Below are positions 22,259 to 29,415 of a DNA stretch of 30,664 nt, piece after piece. The stretch spans positions 1 through 30,664 of the IMG/VR virus record IMGVR_UViG_3300034095_000605, one strand, 5' to 3'. The notes below the pieces were generated by a model. It saw nothing but the letters and a program-made list of their open reading frames with translations, did no database searches and had not been told where the DNA came from. This DNA is from a virus. Position numbers and translations under genes: made by a program. Within the stretch, counting starts at the first letter, position 1. Each line of letters begins with the position of its first letter.

Positions 22259-22420
22259 TTAATTCCAATGGTTAACAACACCTGCTATTATAAACAAGTT
22301 TGTAATTACATAGCATAACACAATACCAGTTCTAATACACGCAATATGGTCAGATTCTGTATCGGTTGTGCCCGCTTTCTCACCCAGGGCTTTTGCCCAT
22401 ATTCTCCAAAATATCTTCAT
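22259..22420 (-). CDS. Small membrane protein, 53 aa
   Basis: A short gene found by eye, with an ATG overlapping the upstream stop (TAATG) and ending just before QueE. It begins MKIFWRIWAKALGEKAG and has a hydrophobic segment from about residue 31 to 49 (TGIVLCYVITNLFIIAGVV) followed by HWN. One transmembrane helix is likely. Similar phage proteins with a final HWN exist in my memory; role unknown. Confidence 0.65.
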   Translation of the reverse strand: MKIFWRIWAKALGEKAGTTDTESDHIACIRTGIVLCYVITNLFIIAGVVNHWN

Positions 22421-22638
22421 TATTTCTTTAATGGCTTTGGTGGCATATCAGGAAATGAACCCCATGCTTGTTTCAATTCGGCTGAAACTCCTTCTGGGCC
22501 ACCCTTATTTACCCACGCACGATTGATAACAACAGTTGGATTACCATTGATTATAACATATCGTGTAAGAAAGTCACTGTAATCATAAGTACCATCTGGT
22601 ACCCATTTAAACATTTTAAAGTCTGATTCAGAACTCAT
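22420..22638 (-). CDS. Phage hypothetical protein, 72 aa
   Basis: The 72-aa protein lies between queD and the 53-aa gene, overlapping queD by ATGA and the next gene by TAATG. It contains FKWVPDGTYDYSDFLTRYVIINGNP and an EGVSAELKQAWGSF helix. No motif is recognised and it is probably soluble. Confidence 0.6.
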   Translation of the reverse strand: MSSESDFKMFKWVPDGTYDYSDFLTRYVIINGNPTVVINRAWVNKGGPEGVSAELKQAWGSFPDMPPKPLKK

Positions 22639-23138
22639 TCAAACAAATCCTCATTCCATTCACGATGCCCCTCTCTAAAAGCCATATTTGCCTGGGTTTC
22701 ACGTACTTCGACCCGATAGCACCACAAACGCTTTGCTTCACTTTCACCCCACATATCAGGAATGTAAACCCCGTTAACATACTTGTATAGCATATCTGCA
22801 AGACTTTCACATCCTAAGTTGGGGAGAATAGTTAATTTCATAATGCCACGATGTTCCGCCTGCACATACCAGTCTAGATGTGGATCTGATTCAGCCACTA
22901 ATGTTGTATGGTCAAATTGACTCTCTAATGTTTGCTTTAGTTCTTTCAAGCCGCCATAATCCGCAGCCCATCGGCGCGCATCTAAGTCGTTTGTTCCAAA
23001 ATAGAACTTCATTGAGAAGCTATAACCATGTAAAAACTGGCAATGGCTGTCGGCTTTGTACTGTCTATAAGCACAGGGGAACGCATCGTGATACTCTTTT
23101 GTGGAAGTCCACTTATATGTTACTGGTAGTTGTGTCAT
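22635..23138 (-). CDS. queD: 6-carboxy-tetrahydropterin synthase QueD-like
   Basis: The 167-aa T-fold protein has SHCQFLHGYSF (31-41), giving the catalytic C33-x3-H37 of QueD, and FDHTTLV (75-81) and a C-terminal VEVRET with the conserved Glu. QueD makes 6-carboxy-5,6,7,8-tetrahydropterin from the FolE product. The second zinc His of the usual HGH is a Tyr (HGY, Y39); I recall a proteobacterial and phage subfamily with HGY. It overlaps the downstream gene by ATGA and has only a weak ribosome binding site. Confidence 0.85.
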   Translation of the reverse strand: MTQLPVTYKWTSTKEYHDAFPCAYRQYKADSHCQFLHGYSFSMKFYFGTNDLDARRWAADYGGLKELKQTLESQFDHTTLVAESDPHLDWYVQAEHRGIMKLTILPNLGCESLADMLYKYVNGVYIPDMWGESEAKRLWCYRVEVRETQANMAFREGHREWNEDLFE

Positions 23139-23156
23139 TTTAACTTCACTATATTT

Positions 23157-23951
23157 TTATTTACCTAAATTCATTTCTTTTCGTATATTAGTAGCACTAA
23201 TTTGGGTAATACTTTCATCAAATGTTTCTTCACCTGATGTATAACCCACACCGCGACCCCATCCAATATGAACAATATTGGGCACAACCTGTATCTCGTA
23301 TTGTCCTTGATATAATGGATCCAAATCTCTACGAATATATTTCTTAACTTCTTCAATTGCAAACGGATTACTATCTTGCCATCCTTGTACATCACGCACT
23401 TGAATAACAACTTGGCCAGTCTTTCCTAGTAGACGTTCAAACAATGCACGATGCCCAGCATGCCATGGTTGCCAACGACCTAACATTTGTACAGTTTCTT
23501 TCTTCCAATCAAAGACTGGTCTACGCTGATTAAGTTTCAAATGAAATCCAATAAACTCGCTCCACTTTTCGGCATCTTGTTCATTGACACGGAAATCATA
23601 TGTTTCTGGTTCAATAAAGGCTTTGTTAGTATCAGCATATCTACCTTCACGGATAGTATCTACCCAAATAGTCCAATCTGCATTGTAGTTATCACGCATT
23701 TCAACTAATGGAGCAACAAAATCAGCAATGACATAATCAGTGTTAGCTTCATCTGCTAGTATTTTCATTCTAATACTTTGACGAATACGACCTGCAGTGC
23801 TAAAGTCCCAGTCATCATATTTTTTTCTGATTTCGTCAGCATTAAACCAAGCAACAGTTTTATGATTATTAATCAGAAACTCTTGCAAGTGTTGTGCCAA
23901 TGTAGTTTTGCCTGCGCCAGGTAAACCCATTATTAATATTCGGTGTGTCAT
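23157..23951 (-). CDS. APS-kinase-like P-loop kinase fused to a nucleotidyltransferase
   Basis: The start at 23951 (TAA-A-ATG after the upstream gene) gives MTHRILIMGLPGAGKTT, with Walker A at residues 9-17; a longer frame to 24026 overlaps the upstream gene. The N-terminal half resembles adenylylsulfate kinases. The C-terminal half is a HxGH nucleotidyltransferase: GRWQPWHAGHRALF (158-171) and ISATNIRKEM (251-260). Such fusions are found in large phages and may activate a sugar, sulfate or nucleotide precursor; the substrate is unknown. Confidence 0.8.
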   Translation of the reverse strand: MTHRILIMGLPGAGKTTLAQHLQEFLINNHKTVAWFNADEIRKKYDDWDFSTAGRIRQSIRMKILADEANTDYVIADFVAPLVEMRDNYNADWTIWVDTIREGRYADTNKAFIEPETYDFRVNEQDAEKWSEFIGFHLKLNQRRPVFDWKKETVQMLGRWQPWHAGHRALFERLLGKTGQVVIQVRDVQGWQDSNPFAIEEVKKYIRRDLDPLYQGQYEIQVVPNIVHIGWGRGVGYTSGEETFDESITQISATNIRKEMNLGK

Positions 23952-23952
23952 T

Positions 23953-24432
23953 TTACTTATCTTTTTGATGTGCGTCCGCAACTCGTTTACGTAGACTTGA
24001 ACTGCTAAAACTGTGATCACGCTCATTAAATACTATTTCAATTCTGCGAGTTTGACAAATATCGCTACCCGTAAAATCCTTATCTTTGTATTCTACACCC
24101 AAGATACGAACATCAATAGGTAGTATGAGTAGAATATCTTCCAAGTCCTTCTCAGTATTGTAAACAACAATTTCATCTACAAAACGGACAGCACTTAAAC
24201 TAATCTGCCTCTCAACAATACTTTGAATAGGAGCATTCTTCTCCGCTCTATCCCATTGTGCGTTATTCTGCAAACCAGCAATAAGATAGTCGCAATGGTT
24301 TTTAGCTTCACTAAGCATTGCAATATGCCCGGCATGTAGAATATCAAATTGGGAGAATACGATACCTATCTTAAGCCCTTGTTGTTTTAGTTCTTTGATT
24401 CTGTTGAATATCATTTTTTTAATGTTCTCCAC
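23953..24432 (-). CDS. Cytidylyltransferase-like protein (RfaE/TagD-type)
   Basis: The 159-aa protein has the nucleotidyltransferase signature GIVFSQFDILHAGHIAML (H33-x-x-H36), and FSSSSLRKR (142-150), like glycerol-3-phosphate cytidylyltransferases and heptose adenylyltransferases. It would activate a phosphorylated sugar or polyol with CTP or ATP. It is next to the kinase-nucleotidyltransferase fusion, which suggests one pathway. It starts inside the end of the 78-aa gene. Confidence 0.82.
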   Translation of the reverse strand: MENIKKMIFNRIKELKQQGLKIGIVFSQFDILHAGHIAMLSEAKNHCDYLIAGLQNNAQWDRAEKNAPIQSIVERQISLSAVRFVDEIVVYNTEKDLEDILLILPIDVRILGVEYKDKDFTGSDICQTRRIEIVFNERDHSFSSSSLRKRVADAHQKDK

Positions 24433-24647
24433 ATCTTTATTTTAGAATGTTCATCAAGAAATTCTTCTTCGCCGGCGAATGTAGGTGAATCAGCCATAAT
24501 CTCATCAAGCAACCACTTGATACGATGTAAGTCTTTTTTGATTTCAAACTGATTGAAACCATCGTTGTAGTTGCTATGCAATTCTATTCCAGCTGTGTAA
24601 ATTTGATGATGAACACCGGTATAGTCCATTGGTTTACGAAATCCCAT
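24411..24647 (-). CDS. Conserved phage hypothetical protein, 78 aa
   Basis: The start at 24647 has GAGGAAAAA before the ATG and lies 14 bp inside the upstream Cys-rich gene. The product contains FEIKKDLHRIKWLLDEIMADSP and GEEEFLDEHSKIKMW, helical and resembling small T4-like phage proteins. Its end overlaps the cytidylyltransferase gene. Function unknown. Confidence 0.65.
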   Translation of the reverse strand: MGFRKPMDYTGVHHQIYTAGIELHSNYNDGFNQFEIKKDLHRIKWLLDEIMADSPTFAGEEEFLDEHSKIKMWRTLKK

Positions 24648-24816
24648 TTTTTCCTCTGCATGTACAGTTACGACCTTGATTACAATTTCCGGTACATACC
24701 GAGTTTGTACTTTTCCAAGCATTAGTAAATATTGATATAAATGCTGCTAGCAGTGGATTTAGTATATATCCAATTATAATTCCCATCATCAAATTGTCTA
24801 TATTGATCCAGTTCAT
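24634..24816 (-). CDS. Small membrane protein with Cys-rich tail
   Basis: The 60-aa protein has a hydrophobic segment at about residues 9-30 (MMGIIIGYILNPLLAAFISIF) and a tail with C-x3-C-x5-C-x-C (SVCTGNCNQGRNCTCRG). One membrane helix with a possible metal- or redox-active cluster is likely. I recall similar CTGNCxQGRxCTC proteins in phages. Its ATG shares a base with the FolE stop (TAATG), so the two are coupled. Confidence 0.65.
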   Translation of the reverse strand: MNWINIDNLMMGIIIGYILNPLLAAFISIFTNAWKSTNSVCTGNCNQGRNCTCRGKNGIS

Positions 24817-25490
24817 TATCGTCCCCTTGCTAGTTGATAAAATTCTGCTCTTGCTGCTGGATCAGACTTAAATCCACCACCTAGCTTACTTGTAACAGTA
24901 CTACTACCTGTATCTTCTACACCACGACTTTTTACACAATAATGTTGTGCGTCAATCATAACTGCAACATCTTCTGTTTCCAAAATGTATTGTAATGCGT
25001 GAAAGATTTGTTCTGTCAATCGTTCTTGTATCTGTGGACGCTTGCTAAAGTATTCTACAATACGATTGATTTTACTCAATCCTAGAACCTTTTGTTTAGG
25101 CACATATGCGACAGTAGCAAGACCGTCAATAACAACAAAGTGATGTTCACAGTTTGATTGTACATTTATATTGCGTTCGCACACCATTTCATTGTACTTC
25201 ATCTTATTGTCAACTGCTGTACATTTAGGGAATGCTTCGTAATCAAGTCCCCAAAAGATTTCGTTGACATACATCTTAGCAACACGCTTGGGTGTTTCCA
25301 TTAAACTATCGTCTGATAAGTCAAGACCTAAGATACGCATGATATGTGCAAAGTGCGCTTCAATATGATCTATCTTTTCTTTACGGTCGTAGTTGTTTGG
25401 GATGGTAGGAGTTTCAACTCCCATCTTAACTAAATGTGCGTGTACTCGTTGACCCAACTCTGGGTCTGTTTTTTGCTTATTATACGACAT
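24816..25490 (-). CDS. folE: GTP cyclohydrolase I
   Basis: The 224-aa protein has the zinc and catalytic motifs of FolE: SNCEHHFVV (112-120), KVLGLSKINRIVEYFSKRPQIQERL, and AQHYCVKSRGV (181-191) with H183 and C185. FolE converts GTP to 7,8-dihydroneopterin triphosphate, the first step of folate and 7-deazaguanine synthesis. Length matches bacterial FolE. It has an AAGGAAGG ribosome binding site and a hairpin in its leader. Here it most likely feeds queD and queE. Confidence 0.93.
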   Translation of the reverse strand: MSYNKQKTDPELGQRVHAHLVKMGVETPTIPNNYDRKEKIDHIEAHFAHIMRILGLDLSDDSLMETPKRVAKMYVNEIFWGLDYEAFPKCTAVDNKMKYNEMVCERNINVQSNCEHHFVVIDGLATVAYVPKQKVLGLSKINRIVEYFSKRPQIQERLTEQIFHALQYILETEDVAVMIDAQHYCVKSRGVEDTGSSTVTSKLGGGFKSDPAARAEFYQLARGR

Positions 25491-25523
25491 AGATAACCTT
25501 CCTTTGTGATGGTTTTTGTTTTG

Positions 25524-25555
25524 AAATGTAAACTACCGTTGTGCAGCTTACATTT
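25524..25555 (-). promoter_or_regulatory. Leader hairpin upstream of folE
   Basis: AAATGTAA and TTACATTT arms (8 bp each) flank a 16-base loop between the histone-like gene stop and the folE ribosome binding site. On the minus strand no U-run follows, so it is more likely a leader or processing element than a terminator. Confidence 0.35.
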
Positions 25556-25568
25556 TATTTATCACAGA

Positions 25569-25757
25569 TTAAGCCTTAGCTTCTTTTCTTGCTGCTTTTT
25601 CAGCGTTAATTTCGTTACGGCGAGCCTTAACCGCTTTAGCTAGTTCACCCAATGCTTTACGGGCACGAGTTCCTGCTGCTGCATTACCTTTTTCAAACTT
25701 TTCATGTTCAGCTTCGTATGCTGCCAATTGTGTTTTAATATCTGCATGTGCTTTCAT
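25569..25757 (-). CDS. Histone H1-like (Hc1-type) DNA-binding protein
   Basis: The 62-aa protein contains EKFEKGNAAAGTRARKAL and a Lys/Arg-rich helix VKARRNEINAEKAARKEAKA, which match the Hc1 histone H1-like family (EKGNKAAGTRARKxL core) of bacteria such as Chlamydia and Bacteroidota. It probably binds DNA non-specifically and could compact phage or host DNA. The ribosome binding site AAAGGAAAC is the same as that of the clamp. It lies inside the DNA modification operon. Confidence 0.75.
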   Translation of the reverse strand: MKAHADIKTQLAAYEAEHEKFEKGNAAAGTRARKALGELAKAVKARRNEINAEKAARKEAKA

Positions 25758-25768
25758 TTTTGTTTCCT

Positions 25769-26944
25769 TTAATATTTACTTTCTCTTGTATGTTTACGAT
25801 AGTCAGTAGTCATTCGTAGCATATCTTCGCCCTTGCCTTCAAGTATATCACATATTCTATCTATAGTGCTATCATTGCGGTTACTTATTTCGCCCATTCT
25901 TGGATGAGGAGACAGCAATAAAGTTTCCAACTTATTCACTGCATCATCAATTGACCAAGGAATGTACAGTCGTTCCGGGTCATTGGCAAAAGTTTCAGGA
26001 AAACTACGATACGCAGGATATAGTACATTGCAGCCAAGAGCATCGGCTTCACTTACAGTATTTGAAACCCAATCTTGTAAAGCACAGTTAAACACAACCC
26101 TACTATCATTAACAATGTTGTAGTATTCGTTCTTTTCTAAATCCTCATAGATTTTTAGTTTCCCTGCAGCTACTAGATTGCGAGCCCGTCGCATGTGGCT
26201 ATCGCTGTTGGATTTCAACTTGGCGCCGCTACATACACAGAATTCTACTTTTGGTAATCCCGGATGACTATTCCATACCTCAATGAGATCCATATAGAAG
26301 TCGGGTTGTTTTTCCATGTCCCACCGGGCAGAGAATACCACACGCATTTTGCGTTCATTGAATGGTTTGATGTTTGCTACACGACTCTGTACTTCTTTTT
26401 TACCAAATGCTAACCCACTAATATTGTAGATTGGAGCCTTCCAACCTGCAATCTTCATGTGCATTACCATTTCCTCATTGGTTGCGAGTACTCCGTCCGC
26501 AAATGAGTCAACCATCTTTTCATAATGCCCCATGAAATCCTGCATACCCCATACATGAACAAAATCGTCAGGATCAATTGACTGAGCAAGACAACGAACA
26601 TAAATCTTAGGCCTGTGAATCCTATCTATTTGTTTAAGAATATAAGGAAGGCTTTCAATCCCGGGCTGAAACATATCTTCAAAATAGATAATATCTTCAT
26701 TGTTCAATTCACCAGCCTTCATCATACGAATTAGATTCATCAATTGACTCATGCCAAAGTATGTACGACCGTGTGCATCTAATACTTGACCTGTTACAAT
26801 TGCTTGGTCATTGTCTAGTGTTTCTCCAGGTACTACCACATAGTCAATACCTCTACGCTTGAATACTGCTTCATTCCAGTCTAGTAACTGGTAGGTGTAA
26901 CGGGCGGTATATTTTTCGAGTCCCAGGTAGTACAGACGCCTCAT
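25769..26944 (-). CDS. Glycosyltransferase, GT4-like
   Basis: The start at 26944 overlaps the upstream stop as ATGA; a longer frame to 26965 adds seven residues. The 391-aa protein begins MRRLYYLGLEKYTARYTYQLL and has VVFSARWDMEKQPDFYMDLI, the linker region of GT-B enzymes, then VSEADALGCNVLYPAY at the donor site. Related phage proteins are annotated as glycosyltransferases, as I recall. The acceptor is unknown; DNA base decoration and virion or envelope glycosylation are both possible. Confidence 0.8.
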   Translation of the reverse strand: MRRLYYLGLEKYTARYTYQLLDWNEAVFKRRGIDYVVVPGETLDNDQAIVTGQVLDAHGRTYFGMSQLMNLIRMMKAGELNNEDIIYFEDMFQPGIESLPYILKQIDRIHRPKIYVRCLAQSIDPDDFVHVWGMQDFMGHYEKMVDSFADGVLATNEEMVMHMKIAGWKAPIYNISGLAFGKKEVQSRVANIKPFNERKMRVVFSARWDMEKQPDFYMDLIEVWNSHPGLPKVEFCVCSGAKLKSNSDSHMRRARNLVAAGKLKIYEDLEKNEYYNIVNDSRVVFNCALQDWVSNTVSEADALGCNVLYPAYRSFPETFANDPERLYIPWSIDDAVNKLETLLLSPHPRMGEISNRNDSTIDRICDILEGKGEDMLRMTTDYRKHTRESKY

Positions 26945-27147
26945 GGACGAACCGTTTCCTGCCACTGATCTCTTGCAACTTTACCAGTTGCAAATTTTGT
27001 ATACTGACGATACACATAACTACGTTGGTCGTAGACTTCTGCTTCGTTGTACTTATAACCAAAATCCACACAGAATGTTAGATATTTCTCTAGGTCCTCA
27101 AAGATTTGAGTAACACGCGGGTTTGATTGAAAAGTTTGTTTTGCCAT
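26941..27147 (-). CDS. Conserved phage hypothetical protein, 68 aa
   Basis: A 68-aa protein with MAKQTFQSNPRVTQIFEDLE and YLTFCVDFGYKYNEAEVY, a recurrent small family in T4-like phages. AAAAGGAATATAAC precedes its ATG. It overlaps the glycosyltransferase by ATGA. Function unknown. Confidence 0.75.
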   Translation of the reverse strand: MAKQTFQSNPRVTQIFEDLEKYLTFCVDFGYKYNEAEVYDQRSYVYRQYTKFATGKVARDQWQETVRP

Positions 27148-27159
27148 GTTATATTCCTT

Positions 27160-27618
27160 TTAAATAGCGAGTGATTGATAAGGGTGAGTTTTACTATAAA
27201 AAATCGTAGCACCATTCTCATTGTCCTCTGAGACTGTGATAGTGATATTACGATTTGGATACCGAGTTGCAATAACCTCATAAAGATCATCACTAATCAT
27301 TTCACAACTTTTATGGTTCAATTCAAGAATATTACCGGCATAGAGATTTTCTAACCAGCGTTTTACTTGAATAAATTCCAAATCACGGTCGTTATGAAAT
27401 ACTTCCATAGTCACTTCAAAATGAAAGATGTGACGATGCAAAGTTCCTAAAAAGCTAACATCATACTCATCACCTGTAGCAAGTGCTGGGTCTGTTGCTG
27501 CTGCCGGGTAACAATGAATACCCTCTTTCTGAAAACGTACAAAAATTGTACGAATTGCTTTTTCTTTAATGCGCTGCCGCTTTTCTGCTTGTGCTTGTAT
27601 CATCTGTTCCATTATCAA
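27160..27618 (-). CDS. Possible second T-fold (QueD-like) protein
   Basis: The 152-aa protein has LHRHIFHFEVTMEVF, comparable to the H-x-H zinc strand of pterin synthases; then LEFIQVKRWLENL, comparable to the DFxxLK strand; and LNHKSCEMISDDLYEVIATRYPNR followed by ITVSEDNENGA, comparable to the LDH...Et/E region. That order fits a T-fold, but the catalytic Cys of QueD is not at the usual place. It lies between dpdA and folE. A conserved phage protein of this type is known to me without function. The QueD relation is a hypothesis. Confidence 0.45.
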   Translation of the reverse strand: MIMEQMIQAQAEKRQRIKEKAIRTIFVRFQKEGIHCYPAAATDPALATGDEYDVSFLGTLHRHIFHFEVTMEVFHNDRDLEFIQVKRWLENLYAGNILELNHKSCEMISDDLYEVIATRYPNRNITITVSEDNENGATIFYSKTHPYQSLAI

Positions 27619-27827
27619 TCTCTTTCGTTATCATAATTAACATGTTCAGGGTAGTCTTCCCATTGCAACTTACTAAGTCGCTGTATGTCATAGTATATCA
27701 TACTATGTTGTGATTGCATAGTCTTAAGGGCATCTTTATCAGAGTTAGTATCCGATTCTGCTGATAAGATTTTTCCAACAAGGTACTTTAACTGTAGTTT
27801 TAATCCTGCAATTTGTTGGCTATACAT
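27615..27827 (-). CDS. Small coiled-coil-like protein, 70 aa
   Basis: The 70-aa protein is mostly helical (IAGLKLQLKYLVGKILSAES, QSQHSMIYYDIQRLSKL) and charged. It starts one base beyond the dpdA stop (27829) and overlaps the T-fold gene by ATGA, so it is coupled to the modification genes. A partner role for DpdA is possible, but nothing in the sequence proves it. Confidence 0.55.
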   Translation of the reverse strand: MYSQQIAGLKLQLKYLVGKILSAESDTNSDKDALKTMQSQHSMIYYDIQRLSKLQWEDYPEHVNYDNERD

Positions 27828-27828
27828 A

Positions 27829-29415
27829 TTACTCCAAAACTAATGCGATAGCATCATCACTATCTTCTAGTTCTTCTAACGGTTCTTCATCTACTGAAAA
27901 CAATTCGTCAAACATACTCATAGCATTTTCAGTTTTCTTACCACTAATACCCTGACTACCTGATTGGAATTGTTTCCAATAACTAGTATGATAATCAATC
28001 AAATCTAGTGATTCTTGTTTAGTTTTCTTTGCAAAGATTTCATTAACTAATTGAGTAAAGAACCTATCACCTTCAAACTTATGTACTAACATCTTTGGAA
28101 CTACCCCTTGGTCATACTGACGATTAGCCTCTTGAACTGCATTCATATGCATCCAAACATTGTGACTTTGTAACAGGGTATAACTTAATGTATCCCAACT
28201 TGTTTTAGTTTCTTTACCGTGCTGTCCCAAGAAACCTACACCACGATAACATAAATCTTTCATAACTAATGCATCAGTTACTGGACTATCTGTAAATAAT
28301 TTATGTATACCATCAGCTAATACAGCATCACGATACTTGCGATTATCATTGGCATAACTTTTCTTTTCAGCAGTCTTTTCCATGCTGTAAGACCATTTTT
28401 TATTATGCTGGATATTAGTATTGAAATATGCCAATCCTTTAGCAGCACTAAAGAATGGGCTGGCACAGTCAAATGTAATTTGTAGTTTTGGATTATGATA
28501 CTTACGTATTGCCTTTTGTATATCAGTAAACAACACAGCATATTCCAAGATACTTGTTCCCAAGCAATGAATCAAATCATGCTTACCTTCTTGTAACAAT
28601 CCATCATGGATAATACCAACTAATCTTCGTAGCATCAAATGTATATCAATCTTGTTCTGTCCACCGAATGCCCAGCCATTGAAATGATTATCAAGATAGA
28701 CATTTGGATCACAATACTTTTTCATTTCTTCATACCAACTATCAGATTGCGTATGATTGCGACCCTGTAATACATTTAATAACTTGCATTTCCCTGAGCG
28801 ATTATTTATAAAGTATTCGTTATTAATATGTGTAGCTGCAATGGCTTCTTCAATAGTACTGATACCGTGTAAACTGTTGCCGTTCTTATCTTTCATTCCA
28901 AATGTAGTCAATGATTGTGAAGGAATATCCAAACACATACTATAATCCATGTATGTATCCATCCAATTTAATACTGCTTTACGCTTTACCATAGCCTTAG
29001 GACAGTTGGGATCTTTCCAGTCAGCTGGCCATTGACCTTTTAGAATCTGAAAGCCACCAGAGTCACCTAACATGAATGTACCTTCTTCACGTTCTCGGAT
29101 GATTGATTCACTTGAATCATCTTTGGTAGTATCCAAGTTAGCATGACCAGCAGAGTATAGTCCCCACTTGTAGTAGTAAAGACCTTCTTTGCTGTTAAGA
29201 AAGTTAAGTTTTTCTACATCACCATTAAAACCGGCAGGGATTCGCGCTTGGTCAAAGTAGTTTTCACCTCTGCGTTGCTTACCCAAGCCAGCAATATAAA
29301 AACTACTGACTGCGGGTAAAAACAATGCCCAATCTGGGTTATGCTTCGCTGATAGATTATCTTGTTTCAATTGATACTCTTGATCATTTCTTGTTAGCTG
29401 GCAACAAGTAAACAT
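27829..29415 (-). CDS. dpdA: DNA 7-deazaguanine transglycosylase DpdA (TGT-like)
   Basis: The 528-aa protein carries the tRNA-guanine transglycosylase catalytic set: MLGDSGGFQ (115-123; D118 equals the base-recognition Asp), CLDIPS (D163), LNVLQGRN (213-220), GWAFGG (247-252) and ITFDCASPF (313-321; D316 as nucleophile). In phages this DpdA group swaps guanine in DNA for a 7-deazaguanine, protecting it from restriction. It overlaps the sliding clamp by 32 bp and lacks a strong Shine-Dalgarno site, so it is probably translated by coupling and its start is slightly uncertain. Residues 40-115 replace the shorter TGT N-terminus. Confidence 0.88.
   Translation of the reverse strand: MFTCCQLTRNDQEYQLKQDNLSAKHNPDWALFLPAVSSFYIAGLGKQRRGENYFDQARIPAGFNGDVEKLNFLNSKEGLYYYKWGLYSAGHANLDTTKDDSSESIIREREEGTFMLGDSGGFQILKGQWPADWKDPNCPKAMVKRKAVLNWMDTYMDYSMCLDIPSQSLTTFGMKDKNGNSLHGISTIEEAIAATHINNEYFINNRSGKCKLLNVLQGRNHTQSDSWYEEMKKYCDPNVYLDNHFNGWAFGGQNKIDIHLMLRRLVGIIHDGLLQEGKHDLIHCLGTSILEYAVLFTDIQKAIRKYHNPKLQITFDCASPFFSAAKGLAYFNTNIQHNKKWSYSMEKTAEKKSYANDNRKYRDAVLADGIHKLFTDSPVTDALVMKDLCYRGVGFLGQHGKETKTSWDTLSYTLLQSHNVWMHMNAVQEANRQYDQGVVPKMLVHKFEGDRFFTQLVNEIFAKKTKQESLDLIDYHTSYWKQFQSGSQGISGKKTENAMSMFDELFSVDEEPLEELEDSDDAIALVLE

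Noticed and set aside
22287-22315. TATAAT on the minus strand upstream of queE as a promoter
   Set aside because: The box 17 bp upstream (TGCTAT) is a poor -35, and the site is inside the coding sequence of the 53-aa membrane protein.
23952-24026. 25-residue extension of the kinase-nucleotidyltransferase
   Set aside because: It overlaps the cytidylyltransferase gene, and the P-loop begins right after the later ATG as in related kinases.
25524-25555. Hairpin before folE as a rho-independent terminator
   Set aside because: The stem is AT-rich and no U-run follows on the transcribed strand; listed only as a leader hairpin.
28803-28810. TATAAATA on the minus strand inside dpdA
   Set aside because: It lies deep in coding sequence with no gene start nearby in the same direction; a chance match is likelier.
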